A stretch of DNA of 44,082 bases, from NCBI RefSeq assembly GCF_000614105.1, contig NZ_BAKH01000018.1:1-44082 (forward strand), read 5' to 3'. The DNA is from Prevotella micans DSM 21469 = JCM 16134 (GTDB lineage Bacteria > Bacteroidota > Bacteroidia > Bacteroidales > Bacteroidaceae). The notes beneath the pieces were generated by a model, which had not been told where the DNA came from, did not search any database, and saw only the letters and a program-made list of their open reading frames with translations. Shown here piece after piece: positions 29,629 to 38,491 of this stretch (within the stretch, counting starts at the first letter, position 1; every line of letters starts with the position of its first letter). The translations under genes were made by a program, and so were the position numbers.

Positions 29629-29734
29629 TACGCGAGTTCGGTTTAGTAGAGACTCCCACTCGAGCGTTCCGCTGTTTACTATACATTGGTGGGTCCTCGT
29701 AGGCTGAAGCAGATTCTTAAATCGAACTCACGTA
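29629..29734. mobile_element. 106-bp MITE-like element with 17-bp terminal inverted repeats
   Basis: The left end TACGCGAGTTCGGTTTA and the right end (29718-29734), read inverted as TACGTGAGTTCGATTTA, match at 15 of 17 positions. Counting the outer TA as target site gives a TA duplication, as for Tc1/mariner-like MITEs. The interior is short and non-coding. The same end sequence occurs at 18103-18119 (inverted), 24876 and 43731, so this is the smallest member of the dispersed family. Confidence 0.65.
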
Positions 29735-29767
29735 TTTTTAGTCGTAAAACTATGTGTCCATATGGAT

Positions 29768-29808
29768 AAAGACCTGCGCGCATCTATTCTTTGAGCGTGC
29801 AGGTCTTT
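29768..29808 (-). terminator. Terminator of the barrel-like gene at 29864
   Basis: AAAGACCTGC pairs with GCAGGTCTTT with an inner GCGC/GCGT stem. On the minus strand it is 56 nt beyond the stop at 29864. Confidence 0.75.
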
Positions 29809-29863
29809 AATTATTAATTTAAAACAAGAGATTTGGAATTAAGAATCGTCTTGATGGCAATGC

Positions 29864-30640
29864 TTATCGACGCCATGGGTCGTCGCGCCGGTTGGGAAGG
29901 CGGTCGAACTCTACATTGAGTGATATTACGTTTTGCTTATCCTCTCCCCATTGATAGGTTACACCGCCGCCGATGCGATCCATGAAACGGGTATCAACTC
30001 GGTTGCCTAAACCGTAAGCGTTATATGGCGAGTAAGGAGTATAGGCGTATATGCCGTAGCCGCCGAACCATGGGGCAACATTATTTGAGTTGAATGCTTT
30101 CTGTACGAAAGCATATGCGCTCCAGTTTTCGTTGAATCGGTAGGCAAATAGGGCATTTACTCCGGCTACGGTGTAGTTCTCGCCGCCGAAGGTCGTATTG
30201 TTTAGATATCCGCCCACAGCTAGGGTTGCTTTGGACGAAAGGTTGCTTACGTACATTAAGGATACGTCCTGTGCGAATCCAGCTCCGGAAACAGGGCTAT
30301 CGCCTAGATTGGCAAAAACCGAAGCCGATATATTTACGTTGAGTCCCTGATGGAGAGACCACCATGAATAAGGATAATAATATGGATTGGCAAATCGTGA
30401 AATGGTGGGAGTAACGGTTTGCGAGTTGATGTCGACCGGTGGCAAGTTGTTTGCAATTTGTGCCTGTTGCTCGCGGTCTTCAGCCAATCGTTTGGCATAT
30501 TCTTTTTCAGCTTCGGTGGCCTCGCGTGGTCCTTGTAGGGTTCGCGATTCGATGGGCTTTATTACAGTGTCGGTTGTGTTTTGCGAATAAACCGAAGCGC
30601 TGAAAACGAGGAATAATATGGAGGGAAGTATTCTTTTCAT
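29864..30640 (-). CDS. Putative outer-membrane beta-barrel protein
   Basis: 258 residues, family not recognised with certainty. Residues 1-19 (ending ASVYSQ) are a signal peptide. A charged segment (REATEAEKEYAKRLAEDREQQAQIANNL, about 39-66) may be a short coiled coil. From about 80 on, alternating patterns (LNVNISASVFANLG.., ATLAVGGYLNN.., WSAYAFVQKAF..) with Tyr/Trp belts and a Tyr-rich YGIYAYTPYSPYNAYG stretch suggest a small outer-membrane barrel. It ends VEFDRLPNRRDDPWRR. Promoter TAATTTTG ends 7 nt before the ATG. Resembles conserved hypothetical proteins of Bacteroidales. Confidence 0.7.
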   Translation of the reverse strand: MKRILPSILFLVFSASVYSQNTTDTVIKPIESRTLQGPREATEAEKEYAKRLAEDREQQAQIANNLPPVDINSQTVTPTISRFANPYYYPYSWWSLHQGLNVNISASVFANLGDSPVSGAGFAQDVSLMYVSNLSSKATLAVGGYLNNTTFGGENYTVAGVNALFAYRFNENWSAYAFVQKAFNSNNVAPWFGGYGIYAYTPYSPYNAYGLGNRVDTRFMDRIGGGVTYQWGEDKQNVISLNVEFDRLPNRRDDPWRR

Positions 30641-30647
30641 AATGTTG

Positions 30648-30655
30648 CAAAATTA
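30648..30655 (-). promoter_or_regulatory. -7 element of the barrel-like gene
   Basis: TAATTTTG on the minus strand, 7 nt before the ATG at 30640, implying almost no leader. It lies in the 60-nt gap after the mutarotase-like gene. Confidence 0.5.
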
Positions 30656-30700
30656 GTTTGCGACATTTCCATCGGCGAAAAAATTAGAACTAATTAGAGT

Positions 30701-31651
30701 TTATTGAGTTGGCTGTGAGTTCTCCTGCGCTGGCTTCATGATAACGGGTGGGTCGGTTGTGAATAAGAATACGGTTGCACTGTGGAAAACCAGTCCGGGC
30801 AAGAGGGTTGTTTCGACGGGTGTATCTCCGGCTTTATAGCCGCAGGAAAGTGGTTGAAAGGATATTCCGGTGCTGGCTGGGCCGTGAGAGTTTATGCGCA
30901 ATGTGGGCTCACTGGTATAGACGGTCATGGCGCGGCCGCTCTGGGCGTCGAAGAGGATTGCGGCGGGGCGACGTATGTCGTCGGGATGTTTGAGCTGGAA
31001 GGCGTGATGATATCCGTTGTCGAGCCATCCGATTCGTTCGCCTAGTTCGTGTGGGTGGATGAAATTCATCGCGGTGTGTTTGACGCTTTCTAGCTTACCG
31101 GTAGGGCGGCCGGATGGGTCGGAGGTGTTTATGTGTCGCGAGTCGAGCCAGAGATGTTCTTTAAGAATCGAACGATTGCAGTCGCCTGTTAGGTTGAAAA
31201 CGATTCCGTTGGTTATTCTGAGTTCGGTGGGGTGTTTGCATGTTATCCGGTAATCGATATCAAGGGCGTTTTGGTCGGTTAGCGTATAAACCACGGTGAC
31301 GGTTGTTTCGCCTTTGTCGATGCTGCATCTCATCGAAATTGTTTGGTTATCGGCTGCTGTTACTTCCCATATTTTTCGGGCCAGTTCATGGTTTTTCGTT
31401 TCGCCAAAACCAAAGATGGTTGCTCCGAGAGTAGGATTTTGTTCGTAGTCTTCGGGTTGTGCATAGCCTTTTACTATAGGTTCGAGGCGCCCGTTCCAAT
31501 TGTGGGCAGTGAGGCGCATAAGTCGCGCACCGTAGTTGGTTATTACGGCTTCCATACCGTTGCTGTTGACAAGTTTCATTGTTTTCTTCTCTTGTGCTGC
31601 AGATGCGATGGTTGCTAGGCAAAGTAAGAGGGTTAGAATAGAGTGCTTCAT
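30701..31651 (-). CDS. Exported aldose-1-epimerase-like protein, active site degenerate
   Basis: Galactose mutarotase (GalM) fold, 316 residues with a signal peptide (MKHSILTLLLCLATIASA), so it would act outside the cytoplasm. The fold is supported by NGMEAVITNYGARLMRL near the start, WEVTAAD.., LDIDYRITCKHPTELRITNGIVFNLTGD and LDNGYHHAFQL. However GalM positions carrying catalytic residues look altered: the usual TNHSYFNL reads TNGIVFNL (His lost), GRYANR is GATIFGF, the LHGG segment is absent (NHELARKIWEV), and the LEPQ Glu region reads FQPLSCG. It may be a binding protein or an enzyme with other chemistry. Probably co-transcribed with the PorT-like gene 41 nt upstream. Confidence 0.78.
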   Translation of the reverse strand: MKHSILTLLLCLATIASAAQEKKTMKLVNSNGMEAVITNYGARLMRLTAHNWNGRLEPIVKGYAQPEDYEQNPTLGATIFGFGETKNHELARKIWEVTAADNQTISMRCSIDKGETTVTVVYTLTDQNALDIDYRITCKHPTELRITNGIVFNLTGDCNRSILKEHLWLDSRHINTSDPSGRPTGKLESVKHTAMNFIHPHELGERIGWLDNGYHHAFQLKHPDDIRRPAAILFDAQSGRAMTVYTSEPTLRINSHGPASTGISFQPLSCGYKAGDTPVETTLLPGLVFHSATVFLFTTDPPVIMKPAQENSQPTQ

Positions 31652-31692
31652 TGTATTTTTTCAAATTGAATAGTTCGTATTTATGCGCTATT

Positions 31693-32406
31693 TCACAGTA
31701 CCTGAAATCTGTATCCTATCGTTACTTGGAACATGTTGTTTCTGGCTGCTCCGAGCGACGGTTCAGAGTTAGTATCGCCCTTTCGGAGTCGCAGCATGGA
31801 GATGCAGTAGCGCATGTCAATCTGCCATTTCTGCCATTCATAGCTCATACCGAGCGGAATGAAGAAGTCGCCGTTTCTGGTTTTATCTTTCATGTTAGTT
31901 TTTGCTTCATCTTTCAGTCGGACGTTCGAGCTGAGTAGTTGCGAGGTTTTAAGTCCGGTGTATAGACTCCATCTGCTGAACCGCCGGGGATACCATCTCA
32001 CAAGATAGCTAGTGTTGAAATATTGCAGGCTGTAGGAATACGGGCCTTTACCCGAACCACCATAAACTCCACTTGTTCCTTGCTGGGTGTATTCTACCTC
32101 CACGCCCATGGCTAAATTCTTTGTGATAAACATCTCGACCAATACTCCGAGAACTGGGCCTAGCTTCGGATCTCCTTTTAGTCCTGGCATATTCGAAACA
32201 TTCAGTCCTACTTTAGGTACAACATATGTATCCCACTGCTCGTGCTCGTCGGGCAAGCTGTTGTTTTGTTTTATGGCTTCTTTGACGTCTTCGAATCCTT
32301 CTTTAATGGTTTGTTTTATACGCTCTTTGTTACGCTCATTCACAATCTGCGCCTGGCTGTTCATGGTGCATAGCAAGATGATGGCGAGCAAAAAATATTT
32401 TTTCAT
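31693..32406 (-). CDS. PorT-like outer-membrane beta-barrel protein
   Basis: 237 residues. Signal peptide MKKYFLLAIILLCTMNSQAQ. A charged helical segment (ERNKERIKQTIKEGFEDVKEAIKQ, about 24-47) precedes an eight-stranded-type barrel: VVPKVGLNVSNMPGLKGDPKLGPVLGVLVEMFI, NLAMGVEVEYTQQGTS, SLQYFNTSYLVRWYPRRF, SLYTGLKTSQLL, GDFFIPLGMSYEW, WQIDMRYCISML and FQVTIGYRFQV at the C terminus, ending in a hydrophobic residue as barrels do. GLNVSNMPG and the strand layout match the PorT/OMP_b-brl_2 family. Start supported by the promoter TATCTTTG at 32432-32425. Confidence 0.82.
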   Translation of the reverse strand: MKKYFLLAIILLCTMNSQAQIVNERNKERIKQTIKEGFEDVKEAIKQNNSLPDEHEQWDTYVVPKVGLNVSNMPGLKGDPKLGPVLGVLVEMFITKNLAMGVEVEYTQQGTSGVYGGSGKGPYSYSLQYFNTSYLVRWYPRRFSRWSLYTGLKTSQLLSSNVRLKDEAKTNMKDKTRNGDFFIPLGMSYEWQKWQIDMRYCISMLRLRKGDTNSEPSLGAARNNMFQVTIGYRFQVL

Positions 32407-32424
32407 TTTATCCTTGTTTTACTG

Positions 32425-32454
32425 CAAAGATACGGACTACTGTCCTTAAATTTG
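32425..32454. promoter_or_regulatory. Divergent promoter region (PorT-like / sugar dehydratase)
   Basis: Minus TATCTTTG (32432-32425) serves the PorT-like gene. Plus TAAATTTG (32447-32454) is placed for the dehydratase gene at 32505, giving a leader of about 45 nt. -33 elements are poor. Confidence 0.5.
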
Positions 32455-32504
32455 CATAAATTTCTATCGGACAAGAGACGAAATCTTAATTGAATAACTA
32501 AAGA

Positions 32505-34424
32505 ATGAAAGCATTAGAAAAGATTTTCAATTGGTATTTCTCAAGAAATGCTTTGCCATATTGGGCAGTTCTAGCGGTTGATTGTTTAATTTGCTATCTC
32601 TCCGGAATATTCGTGTTTTGGCTCTACTATCATGGAGCTGTCACGTTGGGCAACTTGGGCATCCTTTCGAAAACCATATTGGTTTACATGATATTCAATT
32701 TTATCGGCTTTAAGGTTTTCCACACTTATGCCGGCATAATCCGTTACTCATCGTTTATCGATCTGCAGAGAGTGAGCTTCGCAATGCTGCTCTCGCTTAT
32801 CATAGCTGAAGTGATGCACTATCTCATCTACGACTGGGACTTTAGATTCGTTAGACTTGAAGGCCGACAAATTGTTCTGATGTATCTCATTGCAACCATT
32901 GGAATGATTGCATTTAGAGTAGTAGTGAAATCGATTTATGACATGATGTTCAACGTCAACAAAGGTATGCGGACTCTCGTTTACGGCGTCAAAGAGGGCG
33001 GAATAGGCCTGGCCAAGAATATACGAAACGAAAAGCCTAGCCGATTTCGCCTTAAAGGATTCATCGCCCACGACGCTTCACTGCAAGGACGTATTCTTAT
33101 GGGCGAAAGAGTGTATATCGTCGACGATAAGTTCGAAGAAAATCTACGACATCTTGGCATACAGGCTGTACTCGTGTCACCATTGCAAAACGAACGATTC
33201 CGTGCTGATAATCGTTTGCAGGATATACTAATTAACGCTGGCATACACATATTCATGACAGCCCAAACAAAAGAATGGAAAGCCGACGACGATATGCTTG
33301 TTCAACTAAAAGAAATAAGTATTGAAGACCTCCTGCCGCGCGACGAAATAAAGGTAGACCTCGAATCTATTGGCCGACTTCTATCTGGCCGACAAATCAT
33401 GATAACCGGCTCGGCCGGCTCCATAGGTTCTGAAATGGTTCGGCAAATAGCTATTTACAAACCGGCTCAACTTATTCTTATAGACCAAGCCGAAACACCA
33501 CAGCATGATATACGCCTGATGATGCACTTTCGCTGGCCCGATATCAAGGTGGAAACTATTGTAGCCAATATAGCGAATCAGGAACGAATGGAAAAAATTT
33601 TTAAAAACTATAGGCCAGAATACGTCTTCCACGCTGCAGCTTACAAGCACGTGCCGATGATGGAAGATAACCCATCAGAAAGTATACAGAACAATATTGG
33701 CGGAACAAAGATTATAGCTGACTTGAGTGTGAAATATGGTGTCAAGAAATTCGTCATGATTTCAACCGATAAAGCTGTCAATCCTACTAATGTTATGGGT
33801 TGCTCCAAACGTATATGCGAAATCTATTGCCAGAGCCTCAACCGAAAACTCCAGACTCAATCACCAGACTATACCCAATTTGTCACCACCCGATTCGGAA
33901 ACGTTCTGGGTTCGAACGGCTCAGTCATTCCTCTCTTTGAACGGCAAATACGTGCTGGCGGTCCAGTCACCGTAACCGATCCACATATAATTCGCTTTTT
34001 CATGCTTATACCCGAAGCCTGCAAACTAGTTCTTGAAGCAGGAACACACGGCAAAGGCGGAGAAATATTCGTTTTCGATATGGGAAAACCGGTCAAAATT
34101 GCCGACCTCGCCAAACGAATGATAAAACTCTCGGGCGCCGAACATGTTAAGATAGAATATACCGGACTACGAGCTGGTGAAAAGCTCTACGAAGAAGTTC
34201 TAAGCACAACCGAAAATACACTACCTAGTTTTCACGATAAAATAAGGATAGCCCAGGTGCGCGAGTACGACTATGAAACTGTGAATCGCCAAATCAAAGA
34301 TCTCATCTTTCTTAGTAAGCAATATGATGATATGGCCATCGTTCGCATGATGAAAAATATTGTCCCCGAGTATGTGAGCAATAATAGTAAATATTCCATT
34401 CTCGATTCTCCTTCCACAAAATGA
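32505..34424 (+). CDS. Membrane nucleotide-sugar 4,6-dehydratase (CapD/WbpM/PglF type)
   Basis: Polysaccharide biosynthesis enzyme of 639 residues, acting on UDP-GlcNAc-like substrates at the inner membrane. The first 130 residues hold four membrane helices, followed by a CoA-binding-like Rossmann segment (about 150-250) and the SDR domain from about 297 with ITGSAGSIGSEMVRQ. Other motifs: HAAAYKHVPMMEDNPSE and ISTDKAVNPTNVMGCSKR, with Asp-Lys and Met in the place of the usual Tyr, as in the long membrane-bound WbpM/PglF group, then RFGNVLGSNGSVIPLF and RAGEKLYEE. It is a single gene here, so the glycan made cannot be told. Frame intact; start ATG 32505. Confidence 0.9.
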   Translation: MKALEKIFNWYFSRNALPYWAVLAVDCLICYLSGIFVFWLYYHGAVTLGNLGILSKTILVYMIFNFIGFKVFHTYAGIIRYSSFIDLQRVSFAMLLSLIIAEVMHYLIYDWDFRFVRLEGRQIVLMYLIATIGMIAFRVVVKSIYDMMFNVNKGMRTLVYGVKEGGIGLAKNIRNEKPSRFRLKGFIAHDASLQGRILMGERVYIVDDKFEENLRHLGIQAVLVSPLQNERFRADNRLQDILINAGIHIFMTAQTKEWKADDDMLVQLKEISIEDLLPRDEIKVDLESIGRLLSGRQIMITGSAGSIGSEMVRQIAIYKPAQLILIDQAETPQHDIRLMMHFRWPDIKVETIVANIANQERMEKIFKNYRPEYVFHAAAYKHVPMMEDNPSESIQNNIGGTKIIADLSVKYGVKKFVMISTDKAVNPTNVMGCSKRICEIYCQSLNRKLQTQSPDYTQFVTTRFGNVLGSNGSVIPLFERQIRAGGPVTVTDPHIIRFFMLIPEACKLVLEAGTHGKGGEIFVFDMGKPVKIADLAKRMIKLSGAEHVKIEYTGLRAGEKLYEEVLSTTENTLPSFHDKIRIAQVREYDYETVNRQIKDLIFLSKQYDDMAIVRMMKNIVPEYVSNNSKYSILDSPSTK

Positions 34425-34720
34425 CTTCTCTACGACATGCAAACAAAGCTCCCCATTAATAGTTTTGTAGAGCCTTTTGTGACAGTGGGGAATAGAGTTT
34501 ACCGAGATCATCTAAAAAATATAACCTTATATATACGAATAAAATTAAACGACTATCATTCTGGAAATTAAAAGCATATCGCTATCAGTATTATGGAATA
34601 TCAGAAGAAAAACATTTTGTCGATAGAATTTGGCAGTACAAGTTATTTTCCCTTACTTTGCAGCCGTAAATAGATTGTAAAATTATATCTTTTAAATATT
34701 AATTCTTAATTCAGAGAGAC

Positions 34721-35869
34721 ATGAAAAAGTTAGTTTTAATGTTGGCTGTCGCTTCTATGACAGCTTCTGTTTCAGCCCAGACTGTTTCAGAGAGCAAGAC
34801 TTTTGATAACTTCTACGTTGGTATAAACGGCGGAGTTGCAACAAAAACAACCGGTCATAAATGGATGAGCGACCTTAACCCGAACGCTGGTGTTCGTGTT
34901 GGTCGTTACTTCACTCCTGTATTCGGTCTGGCAGTTGAAGGAAATGCTTATTTCTCAAACAAGCCTTGGGCTTCTACCGGTACTTTTGTTCGTGCTGTCA
35001 ACACTCAATTGTTGGCTACTATAAACTTCAGTAATTGGTTTGGTGGTTACCAAGGAGAACCTCGTATGTTCGAAGTTAGCGCTGTTTACGGCTTAGGTTG
35101 GGCTCATACATTCCGTGCTACTGGTAAACATGCGATGAATTCTCGTTATGCAGACCGGTACTTTATGAATAAAGCTTATGAGCCTGCAAATCGCATGACT
35201 TCTAAGGTTGGTATTGACTTCCAGTTCAATCTCGGTAAGGAGAAAGAATGGCAGGTTTATGTTGAACCTTCTATCAACTATGCTTTCCTTGGACAAGCTG
35301 CTGCTGATGATGGTAACTATATTTTCAGCGCACGTTATGGCTTCAAATCCTACACGAACAATGATCAGCCTGCTTACAACATCCACAATTCTTTTGTTCA
35401 GTTGAACGCCGGTATCATTTACAAGTTCAAGAACTCTAATGGTACTCATAACTTTACAATCGTTGTTCCGCGTGATCAAGCTGAAATCGATGCTTTGAAT
35501 GCACAGATTAATGAGCTTCGTAACCGTAAGCCTGAAGTTATTACTAAGGAAGTTGTCAAGGAAGTTGCAGCTCCAGTTAAGCAAATCAACGTCTCAGACC
35601 TAGTATTCGTAACATTTGCTCAAGGTAAATTCGATCTCACCAAAGAAGCTAAAGCAGCTCTTAACGGTGTTAAAGAAGGTAGCCATGTACAGATCGTTGG
35701 TACTGCTTCACCTGAAGGTGGTGCTGAAATTAACCAGAGACTGTCTGAGAATCGTGCAAATGTTGTTGCCGACTACCTTAAGACTCGTGGTGTGATTGTT
35801 GACGAAGCTGTAGGTAAGGGTGTTCAAGGTAATACTTCGAACCGTCTTGCAGTTGTTTACGTTCGATAA
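34721..35869 (+). CDS. OmpA-family outer-membrane protein
   Basis: 382 residues: signal peptide MKKLVLMLAVASMTASVSAQ, an eight-stranded barrel (about 30-245, FYVGINGGVATKTTG..AGVRVGRYFTPVFGLAVEGNAYF..) and a C-terminal OmpA-like peptidoglycan-binding domain from about 295 (LVFVTFAQGKFDLTKEAK.., HVQIVGTASPEG, NQRLSENRANVVADYL, NRLAVVYVR). A short coiled coil (DALNAQINELRNRKPEVITKEVVKEV) links the two. Codons favour T-ending forms (GGT, GCT, CGT) more than neighbours, as in a highly expressed gene. The 5' gap (34425-34720) contains only an imperfect -7 box (TTACTTTG near 34657) and a nested weak hairpin (CTCTAC/GTAGAG) at about 34427-34480. Confidence 0.92.
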   Translation: MKKLVLMLAVASMTASVSAQTVSESKTFDNFYVGINGGVATKTTGHKWMSDLNPNAGVRVGRYFTPVFGLAVEGNAYFSNKPWASTGTFVRAVNTQLLATINFSNWFGGYQGEPRMFEVSAVYGLGWAHTFRATGKHAMNSRYADRYFMNKAYEPANRMTSKVGIDFQFNLGKEKEWQVYVEPSINYAFLGQAAADDGNYIFSARYGFKSYTNNDQPAYNIHNSFVQLNAGIIYKFKNSNGTHNFTIVVPRDQAEIDALNAQINELRNRKPEVITKEVVKEVAAPVKQINVSDLVFVTFAQGKFDLTKEAKAALNGVKEGSHVQIVGTASPEGGAEINQRLSENRANVVADYLKTRGVIVDEAVGKGVQGNTSNRLAVVYVR

Positions 35870-35920
35870 ATCAAGTTAGTCAGAAAAAAGTAAATAAGAA
35901 TTTAAAAGAATAATTGAACG

Positions 35921-35953
35921 TCCCCGGTGTTTTAACAACACCGGGGATTTTTT
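35921..35953 (+). terminator. Terminator after ompA-like gene
   Basis: TCCCCGGTGTT pairs with AACACCGGGGA around TTAAC, followed by TTTTTT. Confidence 0.93.
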
Positions 35954-36015
35954 AATTACTCTTTTTGAAACATATAGTTACACAAAAAATCAACTAGAAA
36001 GAAACAATAGCATAA

Positions 36016-36783
36016 ATGGAGAAGCTATCTAAAATTGGGAGATACAACTTCCTTGCAGAACCTTTTCATTGTGACCTCAATAATAACCTCTTCATTGGAC
36101 ATCTTGGTAATCATCTACTGAACGCAGCCGATTTCCATAGCAGTGATAGAGGTTACGGTATGGCATATTTGAATACTATTCACAGAACATGGGTATTAAG
36201 TCGTTTAGTCATTGAACTAAATCAAATTCCCAAAGCGTATGAAAAGTTTATTGTCGAGACATGGATTGATAGCGCTATGCGCTATTTCACTAGTCGGAAT
36301 TTCAAGATAACCAATAACGACGGAAGAATCTTTGGTTACGGGAAAAGTATTTGGGCTATGATCGACACAGAAACCAGACAGCCGAGCGATATTCTTTCCG
36401 TTCGTGAAGGATTAATAAACGAATATGTCGACAAGGACTATCCTTGTCCGATTGTCAAACCATCGCGTGTAAAGATTGATGATAATGCTGAGTTGGTTAG
36501 GACCATTGAAACCCACTATAACGACGTAGATATAAATGGGCACATTAATTCAATCAAATACATCGAGCATGTGCTTAATTTGTGGGATGTAGATTGGTAC
36601 AGAGAACATCAAATAAAACGTTTCGAAATTGCTTATACTAGCGAATCACATCAAGGCGATAGTCTTAGTTTTTACAGAACTTCATCTACAGATGAAGAGA
36701 ATCAATACAATCTCAAAATAACCCGTTTTAAAAGTGGCCAAGAAGAGCTAGAAACGTGTCGTTGTAAGATCCTTTTCAGCTGA
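36016..36783 (+). CDS. Acyl-ACP thioesterase
   Basis: Hydrolyses acyl-acyl carrier protein to release free fatty acid (FatA/FatB-type family, tandem hot-dog folds), cytoplasmic; 255 residues as in bacterial members. The first hot-dog is residues 1-130 with DRGYGMAYLNTIHRTWVLSRLVIEL. The second contains the catalytic segment HYNDVDINGHINSIKYIEHVLN (Asp, Asn and His), and a late Glu in AYTSESHQGDSL. No clear TAnnTTTG box precedes it. It is followed by the carboxylase/decarboxylase cluster with a separate promoter. Confidence 0.9.
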   Translation: MEKLSKIGRYNFLAEPFHCDLNNNLFIGHLGNHLLNAADFHSSDRGYGMAYLNTIHRTWVLSRLVIELNQIPKAYEKFIVETWIDSAMRYFTSRNFKITNNDGRIFGYGKSIWAMIDTETRQPSDILSVREGLINEYVDKDYPCPIVKPSRVKIDDNAELVRTIETHYNDVDINGHINSIKYIEHVLNLWDVDWYREHQIKRFEIAYTSESHQGDSLSFYRTSSTDEENQYNLKITRFKSGQEELETCRCKILFS

Positions 36784-36822
36784 GTAAGAAATCATTTTGA
36801 AGATATATTCGGCATTTCTTAT

Positions 36823-36830
36823 TACTTTTG
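36823..36830 (+). promoter_or_regulatory. -7 element of the mmdA-like cluster
   Basis: TACTTTTG, about 75 nt before the ATG at 36906. Confidence 0.5.
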
Positions 36831-36905
36831 CATACGACAATTCCATCAATAAAAGGATTCGAAATTGTACATATTGATTACAATTAAAAGCAAATAATCA
36901 AACTT

Positions 36906-38471
36906 ATGAGTAAACAAACAGAAAAGATTAAGGCACTTGTGGCTAAACGCGAACAGGCACGCCTAGGCGGCGGAGAGAAAGCCATCGAAAAACAGCATGC
37001 ACGCGGAAAATATACAGCCCGTGAGCGCATAGACATGCTTGTTGATAAAGGAAGTTTCGAGGAATATGATATGTTTAAAATACACCGTTGCCATAATTTC
37101 GGAATGGAGAAAAAGCAGTTCTTCGGCGACGGAGTTGTGGCGGGCTCAGCTACGGTCGATGGTCGACTTGTTTATGTATATGCTCAAGATTTCACTGTGA
37201 ACGGTGGCTCGTTGTCAGAAACTATGGCCGAAAAAATATGTAAGATAATGGATATGGCCATGACAAATGGTGCACCTATCATATGTATGAATGACTCTGG
37301 AGGAGCACGTATTCAGGAAGGAATATCGGCTCTGGCTGGATATGGAGAGATTTTCGAGCGTAACATCCTGGCATCAGGTGTTATCCCACAAATATCTGGA
37401 ATTTTTGGTCCATGCGCGGGTGGTGCAGTCTATTCACCGGCGCTCACCGACTTTATCGTCATGAAGGAGCAAACGAGCTATATGTTCCTAACCGGTCCAA
37501 AAGTCGTGAAAACCGTAACGGGTGAAGATATAGATGCCGAACATCTTGGTGGAGCTAGCGTACATGCTTCGAAGAGTGGAGTCACGAGCTTCACCGCTAA
37601 AACGGAAGAAGAGGCTATGGAAATGATAAAGGCTCTTCTTGTCTATCTTCCGTCGAACAATCGTGAAGAAGCCCCGAGAGTGGAATGCACCGATCCAATC
37701 GACCGTAAGGAAGAACTGCTGAATGAGATTATACCTGACGACCCCAACCAGGCCTATGATATGTATAAGGTGATTTCGGCAGTAACTGATAACGGCAAAT
37801 TTTTCGAAGTTCAGCCCAAGTTCGCTAAAAATATCATCGTCGGCTTTGCCCATTTCAACGGACAAAGTGTAGGAATCGTAGCCAATCAACCGGCATCCTA
37901 TGCCGGAGTACTTGATGTGAACGCCAGCCGAAAAGGTGCACGTTTCGTTAGATTCTGCGATGCATTCAATATTCCAATCGTGTCACTTGTCGACGTCCCA
38001 GGCTTTCTACCTGGCACAGGTCAGGAATATAATGCAGTCATTCAGCACGGAGCTCAATTGCTCTACGCTTACGGTGAAGCCACTGTTCCCAAGATAACTA
38101 TAACTCTACGTAAGAGCTACGGTGGTTCGCACATCGTTATGGGATGCAAACAACTCCGTTCTGATTTGAATTTTGCATGGCCAAGTTCTGAAATAGCCGT
38201 CATGGGAGCATCGGGTGCTGTGGCTGTTCTGTGTGACCGCGAAGCCAGAAAGGTTAAGGAAGAAGGTGGTGACGTTCGTCAGTTTCTCGCCGAGAAAGAA
38301 GAAGAATACACGGAAAAGTTCGCCAATCCCTATCAAGCTGCACAATTCGGTTATATCGACGATGTAATCGAACCGCGTAATACTCGATTCCGTATTTGTC
38401 GCGGACTGGCTCAGCTGGCAAATAAAAAACAAAGTTTGCCAGCGAAGAAGCATGGCTGCATGCCCATGTAA
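36906..38471 (+). CDS. mmdA: Carboxyltransferase subunit (methylmalonyl-CoA decarboxylase alpha / propionyl-CoA carboxylase beta)
   Basis: Biotin-dependent acyl-CoA carboxyltransferase (crotonase-fold tandem), 521 residues. It transfers carboxyl between (S)-methylmalonyl-CoA and biotin on the carrier. Signatures: QARLGGGEKAIEKQHARGKYTARERI, MNDSGGARIQEGISALAGYG, FGPCAGGAVYSPALTDFIVM, FLTGPKVVKTVTGEDI, and GFLPGTGQEYNAVIQHGAQLLYAY in the second half, plus YGGSHIVMGCKQLRSD. Chemistry is the same for a Na+-pumping decarboxylase or a carboxylase. Two small genes follow (20 nt and 5 nt spacing): a short epsilon/delta-like piece and the biotin carrier. No membrane beta subunit or biotin carboxylase is adjacent. 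Confidence 0.88.
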   Translation: MSKQTEKIKALVAKREQARLGGGEKAIEKQHARGKYTARERIDMLVDKGSFEEYDMFKIHRCHNFGMEKKQFFGDGVVAGSATVDGRLVYVYAQDFTVNGGSLSETMAEKICKIMDMAMTNGAPIICMNDSGGARIQEGISALAGYGEIFERNILASGVIPQISGIFGPCAGGAVYSPALTDFIVMKEQTSYMFLTGPKVVKTVTGEDIDAEHLGGASVHASKSGVTSFTAKTEEEAMEMIKALLVYLPSNNREEAPRVECTDPIDRKEELLNEIIPDDPNQAYDMYKVISAVTDNGKFFEVQPKFAKNIIVGFAHFNGQSVGIVANQPASYAGVLDVNASRKGARFVRFCDAFNIPIVSLVDVPGFLPGTGQEYNAVIQHGAQLLYAYGEATVPKITITLRKSYGGSHIVMGCKQLRSDLNFAWPSSEIAVMGASGAVAVLCDREARKVKEEGGDVRQFLAEKEEEYTEKFANPYQAAQFGYIDDVIEPRNTRFRICRGLAQLANKKQSLPAKKHGCMPM

Positions 38472-38491
38472 TAAATAAAAAATAATATTCT

